Source of the DNA: JALHTG01 sp964528315
GTDB lineage: Archaea > Thermoproteota > Bathyarchaeia > 40CM-2-53-6 > JALHTG01
Reading direction: 5' to 3'
Assembly: GCA_964528315.1 (NCBI GenBank)
Contig: CAZGRO010000024.1
Span: forward strand, 1-14,869
Length of the DNA: 14,869 bases
Part shown: in pieces, positions 7,102 to 14,434 of the stretch
Position numbering within the stretch: position 1 is the first letter of the stretch
Layout: each line of letters begins with the position of its first letter
Made by a program: the position numbers and the translations under genes
The notes under the pieces: model-generated
Seen by the model: only the letters and a program-made list of their open reading frames with translations
What the model was told of the DNA's origin: nothing
Databases searched by the model: none

Positions 7102-8730
7102 GTGACGAAGTTCATCTTTGTCTCCGGAGGTGTGATGTCCGGAATCGGTAAAGGTGTGACCACAGCCTCAATCGGAAAGATTCTGCAAACGAGAAGCTTC
7201 AAGGTAACTGCTGTGAAGATCGATCCGTATCTCAACGTAGACGCGGGAACCATGAATCCGATCGCACACGGTGAGGTCTTTGTGACTGAGGATGGAGGAG
7301 AGATCGATATGGATCTGGGAACTTACGAACGTTTCTTGGACATCAACATCTCGAAAGAACACAACATGACCACGGGGCAAGTATACCTCTCAGTGATCGA
7401 CAAGGAGAGAAGAGGCGATTTTCTTGGAAAATGCGTCCAAATAATCCCGCACATCACCGACGAGATAAAGAGCAGAATACTTCACATCGCAAAACGAAAT
7501 GGCGTCGATGTCGCACTGGTCGAGATCGGCGGCACAGTTGGAGACATAGAAAGCCTTCCCTTTCTGGAGGCAGCGCGACAAATGAGGCTTGAGCAGGGCC
7601 ACGACAATGTGGTCTATGCACATGTCACTCTCGTCCCAGTCCTAGACGTTGTCGGAGAACAGAAAACAAAGCCAACGCAACACAGCGTTCAGGAACTGAG
7701 AAGGATCGGTATCCAACCAGACATAATCGTTGCACGAAGCAAGAAACCTCTACTTCCCGACCCGAGGAGAAAAATCGCACTATTCTGCAACGTGGAAGAA
7801 CGAGCGGTCTTCGCCTCTCCAGATCTCCCGACCGTGTACGAGACGCCCCTGGTGCTCGACCAGCAGGGTCTTGGAGACTACTTGACTGACAGATTGAGGC
7901 TTCCAAACAAGAAACCAGACTGGGCTGATTGGGAGAGGACTGTCAACTCTTTCATAAGTCCACAACACGAGGTCAAGATAGCTATCTGCGGCAAGTACGC
8001 AGAACTTGCAGACTCCTACGTAAGCGTGAACGAGGCTCTGCGCCACGCAGCCGCATCCTGCAACTCAAGATTGTCAATTGATTGGATAGAAACTGAGGTT
8101 TTCGAAGAGAACAAGAGCAGCGTGCAGACACTACTGAAGTATGACGGCGTACTAGTACCTGGTGGGTTCGGAGCGAGAGGCACAGAAGGTAAGATCGCAG
8201 CAGTCGGATACGCCCGTTCCAAAGACATACCTTTCCTCGGCATATGCCTCGGATTTCAACTCGCGATAGTGTCCTTTGCCAGAGACATTGGTCTCGAGGC
8301 TGCAAACAGCACAGAAATCAATCCCGACACTCCACATCCAGTAATTGATCTCATGCCCGAACAGAGAGAGGTAGGATATATGGGGGCAACGATGCGCCTA
8401 GGTGCCCACGAGATCATAATCGCGCCGGGAACAGTCGCGGAGAGGCTCTACAGAAGTCGAAAGGCCTACGAGAGGCACAGACACCGTTACGAGCTCAATC
8501 TGAAATACGAAGAACAGCTGACAAAATCAGGGATGACTTTCTCAGCCAAGAGTAATGACGGAACCAGAATGGAGATCCTTGAGCTTCATGACAGATACTT
8601 CCACTTCGCCACACAGTTTCACGCCGAATTCAAATCGAGACCAGCCAAACCCTCACCGCCATACTACGGATTCATAAAATCCTGTCTGGACAAAAAACTC
8701 GGGAAGCCAAAGCCGGAATTCTGGAAATAA
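7102..8730 (+). CDS. pyrG: CTP synthase
   Basis: The enzyme converts UTP to CTP with ATP and glutamine. The start is placed at GTG 7102, which gives MTKFIFVSGGV, the usual family N-terminus. A GGGTG six nt upstream supports it. The frame is open to a TTG at 7087, which would add five unusual residues. At 542 residues the length is normal. The amidoligase domain has SGGVMSGIGKG, KIDPYLNVDAGTM and the EIGGTVGDIES block. The C-terminal class I glutamine amidotransferase domain has PGGFG, the nucleophile cysteine in GICLGF (C382) and the catalytic histidine and glutamate in FHAEFKSRP (H507, E509). The usual FHPEF is FHAEF here, with catalytic residues kept. Its own TATA-like box and CTAG repeats suggest separate regulation. 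Confidence 0.97.
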   Translation: MTKFIFVSGGVMSGIGKGVTTASIGKILQTRSFKVTAVKIDPYLNVDAGTMNPIAHGEVFVTEDGGEIDMDLGTYERFLDINISKEHNMTTGQVYLSVIDKERRGDFLGKCVQIIPHITDEIKSRILHIAKRNGVDVALVEIGGTVGDIESLPFLEAARQMRLEQGHDNVVYAHVTLVPVLDVVGEQKTKPTQHSVQELRRIGIQPDIIVARSKKPLLPDPRRKIALFCNVEERAVFASPDLPTVYETPLVLDQQGLGDYLTDRLRLPNKKPDWADWERTVNSFISPQHEVKIAICGKYAELADSYVSVNEALRHAAASCNSRLSIDWIETEVFEENKSSVQTLLKYDGVLVPGGFGARGTEGKIAAVGYARSKDIPFLGICLGFQLAIVSFARDIGLEAANSTEINPDTPHPVIDLMPEQREVGYMGATMRLGAHEIIIAPGTVAERLYRSRKAYERHRHRYELNLKYEEQLTKSGMTFSAKSNDGTRMEILELHDRYFHFATQFHAEFKSRPAKPSPPYYGFIKSCLDKKLGKPKPEFWK

Positions 8731-8792
8731 GCCGCTCGCCGAGCCAGTATCCTCTTCGCTGCTGCACGGTGTGGACTGACATGCGTATCAAA

Positions 8793-8797
8793 GAGGT
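8793..8797 (+). promoter_or_regulatory. Ribosome binding site of the glycerate kinase gene
   Basis: GAGGT lies 9 nt before the ATG at 8807 and fixes that start. A nine-codon ORF (ATG 8781, TGA 8808-8810) passes through this site and its stop overlaps the ATG (ATGA), so coupling is possible. Confidence 0.5.
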
Positions 8798-8806
8798 CGC
8801 ATCTGA

Positions 8807-10183
8807 ATGATCAGAATCAGAAACAAGAGTGAGCTGGTTCAGAGCGGAAAAGGTCGACTGAACAGGAAGGCCAGACGTCTGGCGCTCGAAAGCCTCGAAG
8901 CTGGGCTCAACGCCGCAGACCCCGGAAAGATAGTCAGATCAAGAGTCCTGCTGAAAAACTTGAACATCAAAGTTGACGGATACTCTCTTAACCTGAGAAA
9001 ATATAGGAATGTGTATGTGATTGGTGGCGGAAAGGCAGGCGCCTCAATGGCCAAGGCCCTCAACCAAATCCTAGGCCGCAAGATAACCCGAGGCCTCATG
9101 AATGTCCTGCCCAGCGTTGCGGGCAGGATTGGCATGATAGAACTCCACCAAGCAAGTCACCCAACACCAGATGAATCTGGAGTCAGAGGCACGCTTGAGA
9201 TGCTGAGGATCGTCGAAGAGGCGGGAAAAAGGGATCTTATCATATGCCTGATCTCCGGCGGGGGGTCGAGTCTCATGCCCCTTCCGCGGGATGGAGTCAC
9301 ACTTCATGACAAGAGAGAGATTACACAGGCGTTGCTACGATCTGGAGCGACGATAGATGAGATAAATGCTGTCAGAAAACACATCTCAGACTTCAAAGGA
9401 GGATGGCTGGCCAAGAAGGCCTATCCTGCCACAATCCTGAACCTCGTTCTCTCCGATGTCGTAGGAGATGCTATCAGCTCCATTGCCTCAGGCCCCTCCG
9501 CGCCTGACCCCACGACCTTTCATGACGCGATAATGATCCTCAAGAAATACTCTCTCTGGGATAGGACGCCTGAATCCATCCGGAAGCTCCTCTCAGAAGG
9601 AGAAAATGGTGTGATTCCAGAAACACCTAAGCCTGGAGACAAGGTCTTCAGGAAAGTCCACAATATCGTGATCGGAAACAACAGGTCAGTGACCTCCGCC
9701 ACTTGCCGATACCTGAGATCAGTTGGCTTAAACTCAGTAATTCTTACATCAACTCTGGAGGGAGAGGCGAGACACGTAGGAGTAGTCCTATCGTCTATAG
9801 CAAGGGAGATCGAGAGGGCTGGAGATCCAACATCAAGACCAGCAGCAATAGTGGCCGGAGGCGAGACAACCGTAACAGTAACGGGAGAGGGAACCGGTGG
9901 ACGGAACCAAGAACTTGTCCTAGCAGCCACGCCCAAGCTGGCCGGTTCGAATGGAGTTGTCTTGGCCTCTCTGAGCACTGATGGTGTGGATGGACCGACC
10001 GATGCAGCTGGGGCAATAGCTGATGGAGATACACTGGCTAAGGCGGCAAGAATGGGACTGGTGCCTGAAGATTTCTTGAGTTCGAACGACTCCTACAACT
10101 TCTTCTCGAAGCTCGGCGACCTGATTCTCACAGGCCCGACAGGTACCAATGTCAACGACATAACTGTCCTGGTGCTCGTGTAG
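8807..10183 (+). CDS. Glycerate 2-kinase, MOFRL family
   Basis: This 458-residue protein matches the glycerate kinase family that phosphorylates D-glycerate with ATP, giving 2-phosphoglycerate in archaea. That step is part of the non-phosphorylative Entner-Doudoroff route and of hydroxyacid use. Visible family blocks are VIGGGKAGASMA (71-82, K76), LISGGGSSLMPLP (148-160), GATIDEINAVRKHIS (180-194) and LSDVVGDAISSIASGPSAPDPT (215-236 with conserved S, D and P). The C-terminal MOFRL part has GGETTVTVTGEGTGGRNQE (351-369), STDGVDGPTDAAGA and TGPTGTNVND (442-451). The 76-bp gap after pyrG shows no TATA box, so it may be read from the pyrG promoter. It lies 1.8 kb after the glcDF pair, which fits a role in glycolate/glycerate metabolism. 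The position of phosphorylation is inferred from the archaeal family. Confidence 0.92.
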   Translation: MIRIRNKSELVQSGKGRLNRKARRLALESLEAGLNAADPGKIVRSRVLLKNLNIKVDGYSLNLRKYRNVYVIGGGKAGASMAKALNQILGRKITRGLMNVLPSVAGRIGMIELHQASHPTPDESGVRGTLEMLRIVEEAGKRDLIICLISGGGSSLMPLPRDGVTLHDKREITQALLRSGATIDEINAVRKHISDFKGGWLAKKAYPATILNLVLSDVVGDAISSIASGPSAPDPTTFHDAIMILKKYSLWDRTPESIRKLLSEGENGVIPETPKPGDKVFRKVHNIVIGNNRSVTSATCRYLRSVGLNSVILTSTLEGEARHVGVVLSSIAREIERAGDPTSRPAAIVAGGETTVTVTGEGTGGRNQELVLAATPKLAGSNGVVLASLSTDGVDGPTDAAGAIADGDTLAKAARMGLVPEDFLSSNDSYNFFSKLGDLILTGPTGTNVNDITVLVLV

Positions 10184-10221
10184 GCAAGGATTTAGTCAAC
10201 CTCTGACAATCTCTGGGCATA

Positions 10222-11145
10222 ATGTCACCCAGGATTCCTGCAAGTGTCTTTCGGGCCCTCAGCCCTGAAGACTTCAGGGTGCTGACCGGGATAGAGTTAG
10301 CGCTCGGTAGCCACGCCTTTCCACCAATTGAGGACATCCGAAAATACGCCAACAAGCCACTCGATGAGGTAAGGTTCAGACTGAATCTTCTCGAAAAGAA
10401 AGATCTCCTACGAAGGGCCTCTGCTGACCAAATAGGTTACGAAGGTTACACTTTGAACTATGACGGGTATGATTGTTTGGCTTTGAACGCGCTTGTAAAG
10501 AGCGGGGCTGTGGACGCCATAGGCGCTCCTCTTGGAATGGGAAAGGAATCGGATGTCTACCAAGGCTTAAGGGGCAAGAGACGCGTGACCTTGAAGTTCC
10601 ACAGAATAGGGAGAATCAGTTTCAGACAAACTCGTAGAGCAAGGGGGTTTGTTGCCGACCGAGCACACACTGCTTGGATATATCAGTCTAGACTTGCTGC
10701 AGAAAGAGAGTTTCAAGCCCTAAGGCTTGCCTACCGATGCAAAGTGTCTGTTCCGCGCCCAATCGCACAGAACCGGCATGTCGTGGTGATGGGGTTGATT
10801 CGTGGCGTGGAACTCAACGATGTCGGAGAGATCGACAGTCCCCGGATTGTCCTCAACCATGTCCTGTTCAATGTGAGAAAGGCCTACCTTGAGGCGAAGC
10901 TAATACACGGGGACCTCAGTGAGTTCAACGTATTGGTCCGGACGAACGGGACTGTGCAGGTCATAGATTGGCCTCAATCAGTTCGAACGGATCATCCCAA
11001 CGCGGCAGATCTTCTGAAGCGTGACGTAGAGAACATACTCAGATTCTTCAGAAGGAAGTTCAGAACTGTGTATGATTTGGAAATGGCCCTTAGCTATGTG
11101 ACAGGCCACTCTGAGAAGTTGCAGACTGCAACTCGACGGAAGTAG
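10222..11145 (+). CDS. rio2: RIO2-type serine kinase/ATPase
   Basis: This 307-residue atypical kinase has the RIO2 layout. An N-terminal winged-helix region (about 1-90) is followed by a RIO kinase domain. Key motifs are the nucleotide loop GMGKESDVY (105-113), the ATP-binding lysine in TLKFHRIGR (K125), the catalytic HGDLSEFN (229-236, D231) and the metal-binding IDWPQ (D249). RIO2 proteins act late in maturation of the small ribosomal subunit in archaea and eukaryotes. The start ATG follows the glycerate kinase stop after 38 nt, without a clear TATA box, so the two genes may share a transcript. The gene ends 22 nt from the convergent Sm-like gene. The tryptophan in IDWPQ replaces the more usual phenylalanine. 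Confidence 0.94.
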   Translation: MSPRIPASVFRALSPEDFRVLTGIELALGSHAFPPIEDIRKYANKPLDEVRFRLNLLEKKDLLRRASADQIGYEGYTLNYDGYDCLALNALVKSGAVDAIGAPLGMGKESDVYQGLRGKRRVTLKFHRIGRISFRQTRRARGFVADRAHTAWIYQSRLAAEREFQALRLAYRCKVSVPRPIAQNRHVVVMGLIRGVELNDVGEIDSPRIVLNHVLFNVRKAYLEAKLIHGDLSEFNVLVRTNGTVQVIDWPQSVRTDHPNAADLLKRDVENILRFFRRKFRTVYDLEMALSYVTGHSEKLQTATRRK

Positions 11146-11159
11146 ATGAGCGGAGTGGT

Positions 11160-11174
11160 GCGCTGGTTCAGCGC
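11160..11174. repeat. 6-bp inverted repeat between convergent genes
   Basis: GCGCTG (11160-11165) and CAGCGC (11169-11174) form a perfect stem around a 3-nt loop. It covers the stop codon of the Sm-like gene and lies just after RIO2. It could mark the 3' ends of both transcripts. No T-run follows, so calling it a terminator is not justified. Confidence 0.35.
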
Positions 11175-11404
11175 GGCGGTTCCACGCACACGTAGAGAAT
11201 ATTGCTTCCGCGCAGGATGACGCTGCCATAGTTTGCCGCCGGAGAATCCGAGCGGTACTCAGTTGCGCCTTCAAGTATTACGTTCATGTGGCTATCGCAG
11301 TCGATCATCTTTCCTCGAAACTCAACATCGTTTTTGAGCTTTATGCTGACTTCACTGTTCAACTTCTTCACCAAGAGGTTCAACGGTTTCTTTGATGGTT
11401 CCAC
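11168..11404 (-). CDS. Archaeal Sm-like (LSm/SmAP) RNA-binding protein
   Basis: At 78 residues this is a single-domain Sm protein of normal archaeal length. The Sm1 motif spans about residues 8-47 (NLLVKKLN, then KNDVEFRGKMIDCDSHMNV). The Sm2 motif is YGSVILRGSNILYV near the C-terminus. Archaeal Sm proteins form heptameric rings that bind U-rich RNA and are linked to RNA processing. Translation starts at a GTG at 11404, with AAGGGA about 5 nt upstream. The TATA-like box at 11443-11450 lies over the last codons of the methyltransferase gene, giving this gene its own promoter. The pairing with a ribosome-maturation kinase across the convergent junction may be coincidence. Confidence 0.95.
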   Translation of the reverse strand: MEPSKKPLNLLVKKLNSEVSIKLKNDVEFRGKMIDCDSHMNVILEGATEYRSDSPAANYGSVILRGSNILYVCVEPPR

Positions 11405-11442
11405 CTGAATCCCTTCACTAGTCGTTCTGACCGTCTTGGTCT

Positions 11443-11450
11443 CTATAAAA
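11443..11450 (-). promoter_or_regulatory. TATA-like box for the Sm-like gene
   Basis: On the minus strand the sequence is TTTTATAG, about 40 bp before the GTG start, which predicts a leader near 18 nt. It overlaps the stop codon of the methyltransferase gene. Confidence 0.5.
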
Positions 11451-12069
11451 GGCTTTTCGAGAAGGCAGTCCGATCTCGCGGGAACGCTCTCGTTTCTCCA
11501 GCTTTTTCGCCGATAATAATCCAGTCGCGTAAGTCATTATCGTCAATCAGTTTCTCCGGTATGAGACTGGCCGCCTTCATGGATCTGGCAACATCTTCAG
11601 GCTGAAGGTTCTTCTTGACGAAGGAGAGAATGACTTGAGCTTTGGCCTTCGCCACTCTCGCTATTTCAATGACCGTTGTCGCATGACTGGGCAGGTTGCC
11701 TAGCATAGTGAATGATACGACAAGATCGAAAGCTTCGGGTTTGAAAGGAAGGTTATCTGCGTCAGCGCAGATCAGCCCGACTGCTGGCGAAGCCCCAACT
11801 TTGCTTCTGGCAAGAGTCAACATCGCGTGAGAGCAGTCCACGCCTACTAGCAGGTTTCCGTGATCTGACAGCAACTCCAGCAGCATCCCAGTGCCGCAGC
11901 CACAGTCAAGCACCAGTCTGTTGATGCTCGTTCGCAGGTGAGCCAAGCATCGCTGGTACTTCTTGAGTTGTTCTTCACGATACAGCTCGTCGTAGGCATG
12001 GGATCCCGCATCGTACCTGGACAGCACATGCTTCTTATGGTCCCAGCGCTCTTCGAGTTGCCTGGTCAT
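11443..12069 (-). CDS. SAM-dependent class I methyltransferase, UbiE-like
   Basis: This 208-residue protein has a Rossmann methyltransferase core. SAM motif I is LDCGCGTGMLLEL (54-66), the ribose-binding acidic residue is D78 in VGVDCS, and motif III-type ADADNLPF (102-109) is followed by FDLVVSF and an LGNLP loop. This places it among the small UbiE/class-11-type methyltransferases. The substrate cannot be told from sequence. Its ATG overlaps the stop of nucS by 4 nt (ATGA), so the two are cotranscribed and probably translated together. That linkage suggests a role near DNA or nucleic-acid maintenance, but a small-molecule or protein substrate is equally possible. Confidence 0.85.
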   Translation of the reverse strand: MTRQLEERWDHKKHVLSRYDAGSHAYDELYREEQLKKYQRCLAHLRTSINRLVLDCGCGTGMLLELLSDHGNLLVGVDCSHAMLTLARSKVGASPAVGLICADADNLPFKPEAFDLVVSFTMLGNLPSHATTVIEIARVAKAKAQVILSFVKKNLQPEDVARSMKAASLIPEKLIDDNDLRDWIIIGEKAGETRAFPRDRTAFSKSLL

Positions 12070-12866
12070 GTCGTTCTATCCTTGATGAATTCGCTGATCT
12101 TTCTCGTTCGGCGTTGCCCCAGGATTTCAGCGCATCTCTGGGGAGAAACCGACCGAAACTCTAGGTTCATGCTTGCCAGCAATCCCTGAGTGCCCTTTCT
12201 CATCTCCGGAGCAGCAATGATTCCTCTTAGACCTCGTCCGAGATCCTTTCTGATTGTTGTCAAGTATCTGTTCAATTGCATCGTGGATTCTTTTCCCGCG
12301 GGGGTCCTCTTTATCTCCACAACAACGAGATTTCCCTTTGAATCCTCTCCCATTATGTCGGTGAACCCTGATTCGCCAAGATTCTTCTCGGTGACCAATG
12401 GGTGAAATCCTGGCTCTATGAGTTCTGGTCTCGCCAGAATTGCATTCTTCATCTGCTCCTCGGACACATACAGATTGAACTGTCCTTTATCAGAAAGGTC
12501 GTAGGAATCTACGGAGAGCACACGGTCGAAATGCAGGGTGAGTGTCTCTCGCGGCTCATATCTCGTGGCGATGATCTTCACATTTTCCTCTTCTACCGCG
12601 ACTCGAAACAGGCATCGCGAAGGTTGCCAATTCACAGGTTCATAACCTGTCGATCTATGAACGAGCACCGACCCATCAGTTTTGACGATCAAGACTCTTT
12701 CTCCCCAACCTAGCGAGGAGCTGGCTCTTCCTTGGTAATCTACACGACAATTTCCAACCACGATGGTCAACAGCCGCGTGGAAAGAGATCGTTTGATGGC
12801 TGATGCAGCTTCGTCAAGGCTGGGGGATTTAACCGACAATGACTTACAGGAGTGGTGGTTAGACAT
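12066..12866 (-). CDS. nucS: Endonuclease NucS/EndoMS (mismatch-specific)
   Basis: The protein is 266 residues from ATG 12866; a GTG two codons upstream (12872) is also possible. The N-terminal dimer domain shows VGNCRVDYQGRASSSLG and VLIVKTDGSVLVH, followed by EPVNWQPS, all typical of the family. The C-terminal PD-(D/E)XK nuclease domain has the aspartate in GFTDIMGED (D170), then VVVEIKR (E184, K186) and the glutamine in STMQLNRY (Q197). NucS/EndoMS cleaves both strands at mismatched bases and underlies non-MutS mismatch repair in many archaea and in actinobacteria. The gene is divergent from an aminotransferase. It overlaps the downstream methyltransferase by 4 nt. The residues needed for catalysis appear intact. 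Confidence 0.96.
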   Translation of the reverse strand: MSNHHSCKSLSVKSPSLDEAASAIKRSLSTRLLTIVVGNCRVDYQGRASSSLGWGERVLIVKTDGSVLVHRSTGYEPVNWQPSRCLFRVAVEEENVKIIATRYEPRETLTLHFDRVLSVDSYDLSDKGQFNLYVSEEQMKNAILARPELIEPGFHPLVTEKNLGESGFTDIMGEDSKGNLVVVEIKRTPAGKESTMQLNRYLTTIRKDLGRGLRGIIAAPEMRKGTQGLLASMNLEFRSVSPQRCAEILGQRRTRKISEFIKDRTT

Positions 12867-12933
12867 CAGCACCGACTCAATATGGGCTCTTGTGACAGTT
12901 CACTTCTCATTTCACCAGCGCGAGACGTGCCAT

Positions 12934-12943
12934 TTCTTATACT
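12934..12943. promoter_or_regulatory. TATA-like element in the nucS/aminotransferase divergent spacer
   Basis: The stretch TTCTTATACT reads as a TATA-like box on both strands (AGTATAAGAA on the minus). For the aminotransferase it predicts a start near 12964 and a 20-nt leader. For nucS the predicted leader is about 45 nt. A 5-bp inverted repeat TATAC/GTATA (12938-12942 and 12952-12956) overlaps it. Which gene it serves, or both, is not decided. Confidence 0.4.
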
Positions 12944-12971
12944 GACAAACGGTATAGTCGTTGCGGTCCTT

Positions 12972-12977
12972 GAGGGG
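12972..12977 (+). promoter_or_regulatory. Ribosome binding site of the aminotransferase
   Basis: GAGGGG lies 6 nt before the ATG at 12984 and supports that start. Confidence 0.55.
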
Positions 12978-12983
12978 ACATGA

Positions 12984-14192
12984 ATGGCGGGTTTGTCAGA
13001 TAGAGTTCCGCTCCTGCGAATTTCTCCCATTCGTCGTGTCGCTGCGTTGCTCGACGAAGCTAGGAAGAAGAGTGATATCGTATCCTTTGGAGGAGGCGCA
13101 CCAAGTCTTCCTCCTGCGAAGGAGGTTCTTGAGGAGATGTGTCTGTGCCTCAGGGAACAGCCTCTCAGATCTTCGACATACACCAGCACAAAAGGTCTCC
13201 CTGAGTTAAGAGAGCTGATATCTGAGGATGTCAAGCGACATGGAAAGCTCGACTACGCTGCGGAAGATGAGATCATAGTAACCGACGGTGGAACCGAAGG
13301 AATACTCGATCTTTTTCTGTCGATACTGAACAAGAACGACGAGGTGATTATTCTTGATCCAACATATCTGGGATATAGCGAGGCCATAAGTCTTTCAGGC
13401 GGGAGAGTCAGGACTCTTCTTGTTAACGTGGAGAACAAATATCAACCGGATAATGAAAGCCTGAAGAATCTGATAACTGAGAGAACGAAGGCCTTCGTAC
13501 TTCTTTCACCGGACAATCCCACAGGCAGAATAATCTCCAGAGAGTTCGTGAAAGGACTTGTAGACCTGGCGAATGATCATGATTTTTGGATAATCGCAGA
13601 CGATACGTACAAGCACATAATGTACGAAGGAGAACATGTCTGGGTCGCACAATACCAATACGCACGGGAAAGGACAGTTATGCTCTGCAGCTTCTCGAAG
13701 GAAGCTTCAGCTCCAGGACTGAGACTAGGATATGCCTTAGCTCCATCAACAATCATAGATGCCATGGAAAAGATGAAACAATATACGAGTCTTGCACCGA
13801 ACACTCTTTCTCAATACGGAATGATCAAGTTTCTGAGTGATGGGGTGAAAGAGAGATACCTCAAGAATGAAGTGATTCCAATCTACAAGGAACGAATGGA
13901 GTTCATGGGTCAGTGTATCGAGGAATATCTGCCTGAAGCCAAGACCATTCGGCCTGCAGGAGCCTTCTACTATTTCGTGGATATGACGTCTTACCTCACG
14001 GAGATGCATAGAGGCGATGAAGGATTCTGCAACAGGCTTCTCTACAGAAAGAATGTAGCGGTGATCCCGGGTTCATTCTTTGGAAAGGGAGGAGAAGGAC
14101 ATATCAGAATGACCTTCGTCAGCGAACCTAGAGAGAGAATAGAGCTGGGCATCAAAGCAATCGGTGAGCATGTCTTCTCCTATACGTTCTGA
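12984..14192 (+). CDS. PLP-dependent class I/II aminotransferase (AspC-like)
   Basis: This 402-residue protein has the fold-type I aminotransferase pattern. Residues 65-72 (TYTSTKGL) and the DGGTEG phosphate loop (101-106) match the family. NPTG is at 178-181, the PLP-ring aspartate is in ADDTYKH (D206), and the Schiff-base lysine is in SFSKEASAPGLRLGY (K239, R247). The carboxylate-binding arginine is probably R375 in HIRMTF. The usual SPNNPTG is SPDNPTG here and the DE.Y block is DDTY. It probably transfers amino groups between 2-oxoglutarate and an aspartate-, aromatic- or aminoadipate-like partner. The exact substrate cannot be assigned. It starts downstream of a GAGGGG site and is divergent from nucS. 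The 3' end is followed by an unusual repeat-flanked segment. Confidence 0.92.
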   Translation: MAGLSDRVPLLRISPIRRVAALLDEARKKSDIVSFGGGAPSLPPAKEVLEEMCLCLREQPLRSSTYTSTKGLPELRELISEDVKRHGKLDYAAEDEIIVTDGGTEGILDLFLSILNKNDEVIILDPTYLGYSEAISLSGGRVRTLLVNVENKYQPDNESLKNLITERTKAFVLLSPDNPTGRIISREFVKGLVDLANDHDFWIIADDTYKHIMYEGEHVWVAQYQYARERTVMLCSFSKEASAPGLRLGYALAPSTIIDAMEKMKQYTSLAPNTLSQYGMIKFLSDGVKERYLKNEVIPIYKERMEFMGQCIEEYLPEAKTIRPAGAFYYFVDMTSYLTEMHRGDEGFCNRLLYRKNVAVIPGSFFGKGGEGHIRMTFVSEPRERIELGIKAIGEHVFSYTF

Positions 14193-14203
14193 CAGCTTCT
14201 CTA

Positions 14204-14223
14204 CACGTCAGCAGTTCGGTACT
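14204..14223 (+). repeat. Exact 20-bp direct repeat, copy 1
   Basis: CACGTCAGCAGTTCGGTACT occurs here and again at 14435-14454, 231 bp apart start to start. Copy 1 begins 12 bp after the aminotransferase stop. A 20-bp exact match within 300 bp is not expected by chance. Confidence 0.95.
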
Positions 14224-14227
14224 TGTT

Positions 14228-14248
14228 CTAGCTACCAACATATGTCCC
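14228..14248 (+). repeat. Inverted repeat, left arm
   Basis: It pairs with 14414-14434 at 19 of 21 positions. Both mismatches would be A-C in plus-strand RNA but G-U in minus-strand RNA, so a minus-strand transcript could form an unbroken 21-bp stem. Confidence 0.85.
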
Positions 14249-14299
14249 TCGGCTCTTGTCTCTAAACCCCCTCTCATGCATTTCCTGTGGAGGAATTTG

Positions 14300-14353
14300 A
14301 TGATATGGCCTTGTTCTATTTCATGCGTAATTCTGGGAGAAACTGATTCCTAA
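14300..14353 (+). other. Possible 17-codon ORF with a strong ribosome binding site
   Basis: GGAGG at 14289-14293 is 6 nt before an ATG at 14300 that opens 17 codons (MIWPCSISCVILGETDS). A second ATG in another frame at 14305 gives 13 codons. The Shine-Dalgarno match is among the best in the window, but no promoter is clear and the peptide resembles nothing I know. It lies inside the repeat-bounded segment. Confidence 0.2.
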
Positions 14354-14413
14354 AAGATCTTTCAGTGGAAATCGATACAAGTCGCTAAGCCTCGCTCACA
14401 TTCTTTTTATGTG

Positions 14414-14434
14414 GGGACACATGTCGGTAGCTAG
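14414..14434 (+). repeat. Inverted repeat, right arm
   Basis: This is the partner of 14228-14248. It directly abuts the second 20-bp direct repeat. A TATA-like TTTTTATG lies just before it at 14403-14410. Confidence 0.85.

Larger units (their letters stand above)
14224..14434. mobile_element. Candidate MITE-like insertion between direct repeats, with terminal inverted repeats
   Basis: The 211 bp between the two 20-bp direct repeats carry inverted repeats at their ends. Bases 14228-14248 match the reverse complement of 14414-14434 at 19 of 21 positions, including nine perfect outer bases (CTAGCTACC / GGTAGCTAG). The right arm touches its direct repeat; the left arm is separated from its copy by TGTT. 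There is no transposase or ORF of useful length. Taking out one direct repeat plus the insert would join the aminotransferase and malic enzyme by an 83-bp spacer, as expected for an insertion. The long target duplication and the 4-nt asymmetry are atypical of common IS families. A structured RNA gene or duplicated regulatory region is the main alternative. Confidence 0.5.

Noticed and set aside
9520..9978. A 152-residue minus-strand ORF.
   Set aside because: It is antisense to the glycerate kinase and lacks any recognisable motif.
11160..11174. Bidirectional intrinsic terminator between RIO2 and the Sm-like gene.
   Set aside because: The 6-bp stem is real but there is no T-rich tract on either side, which archaeal termination would need. 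It is listed only as an inverted repeat.
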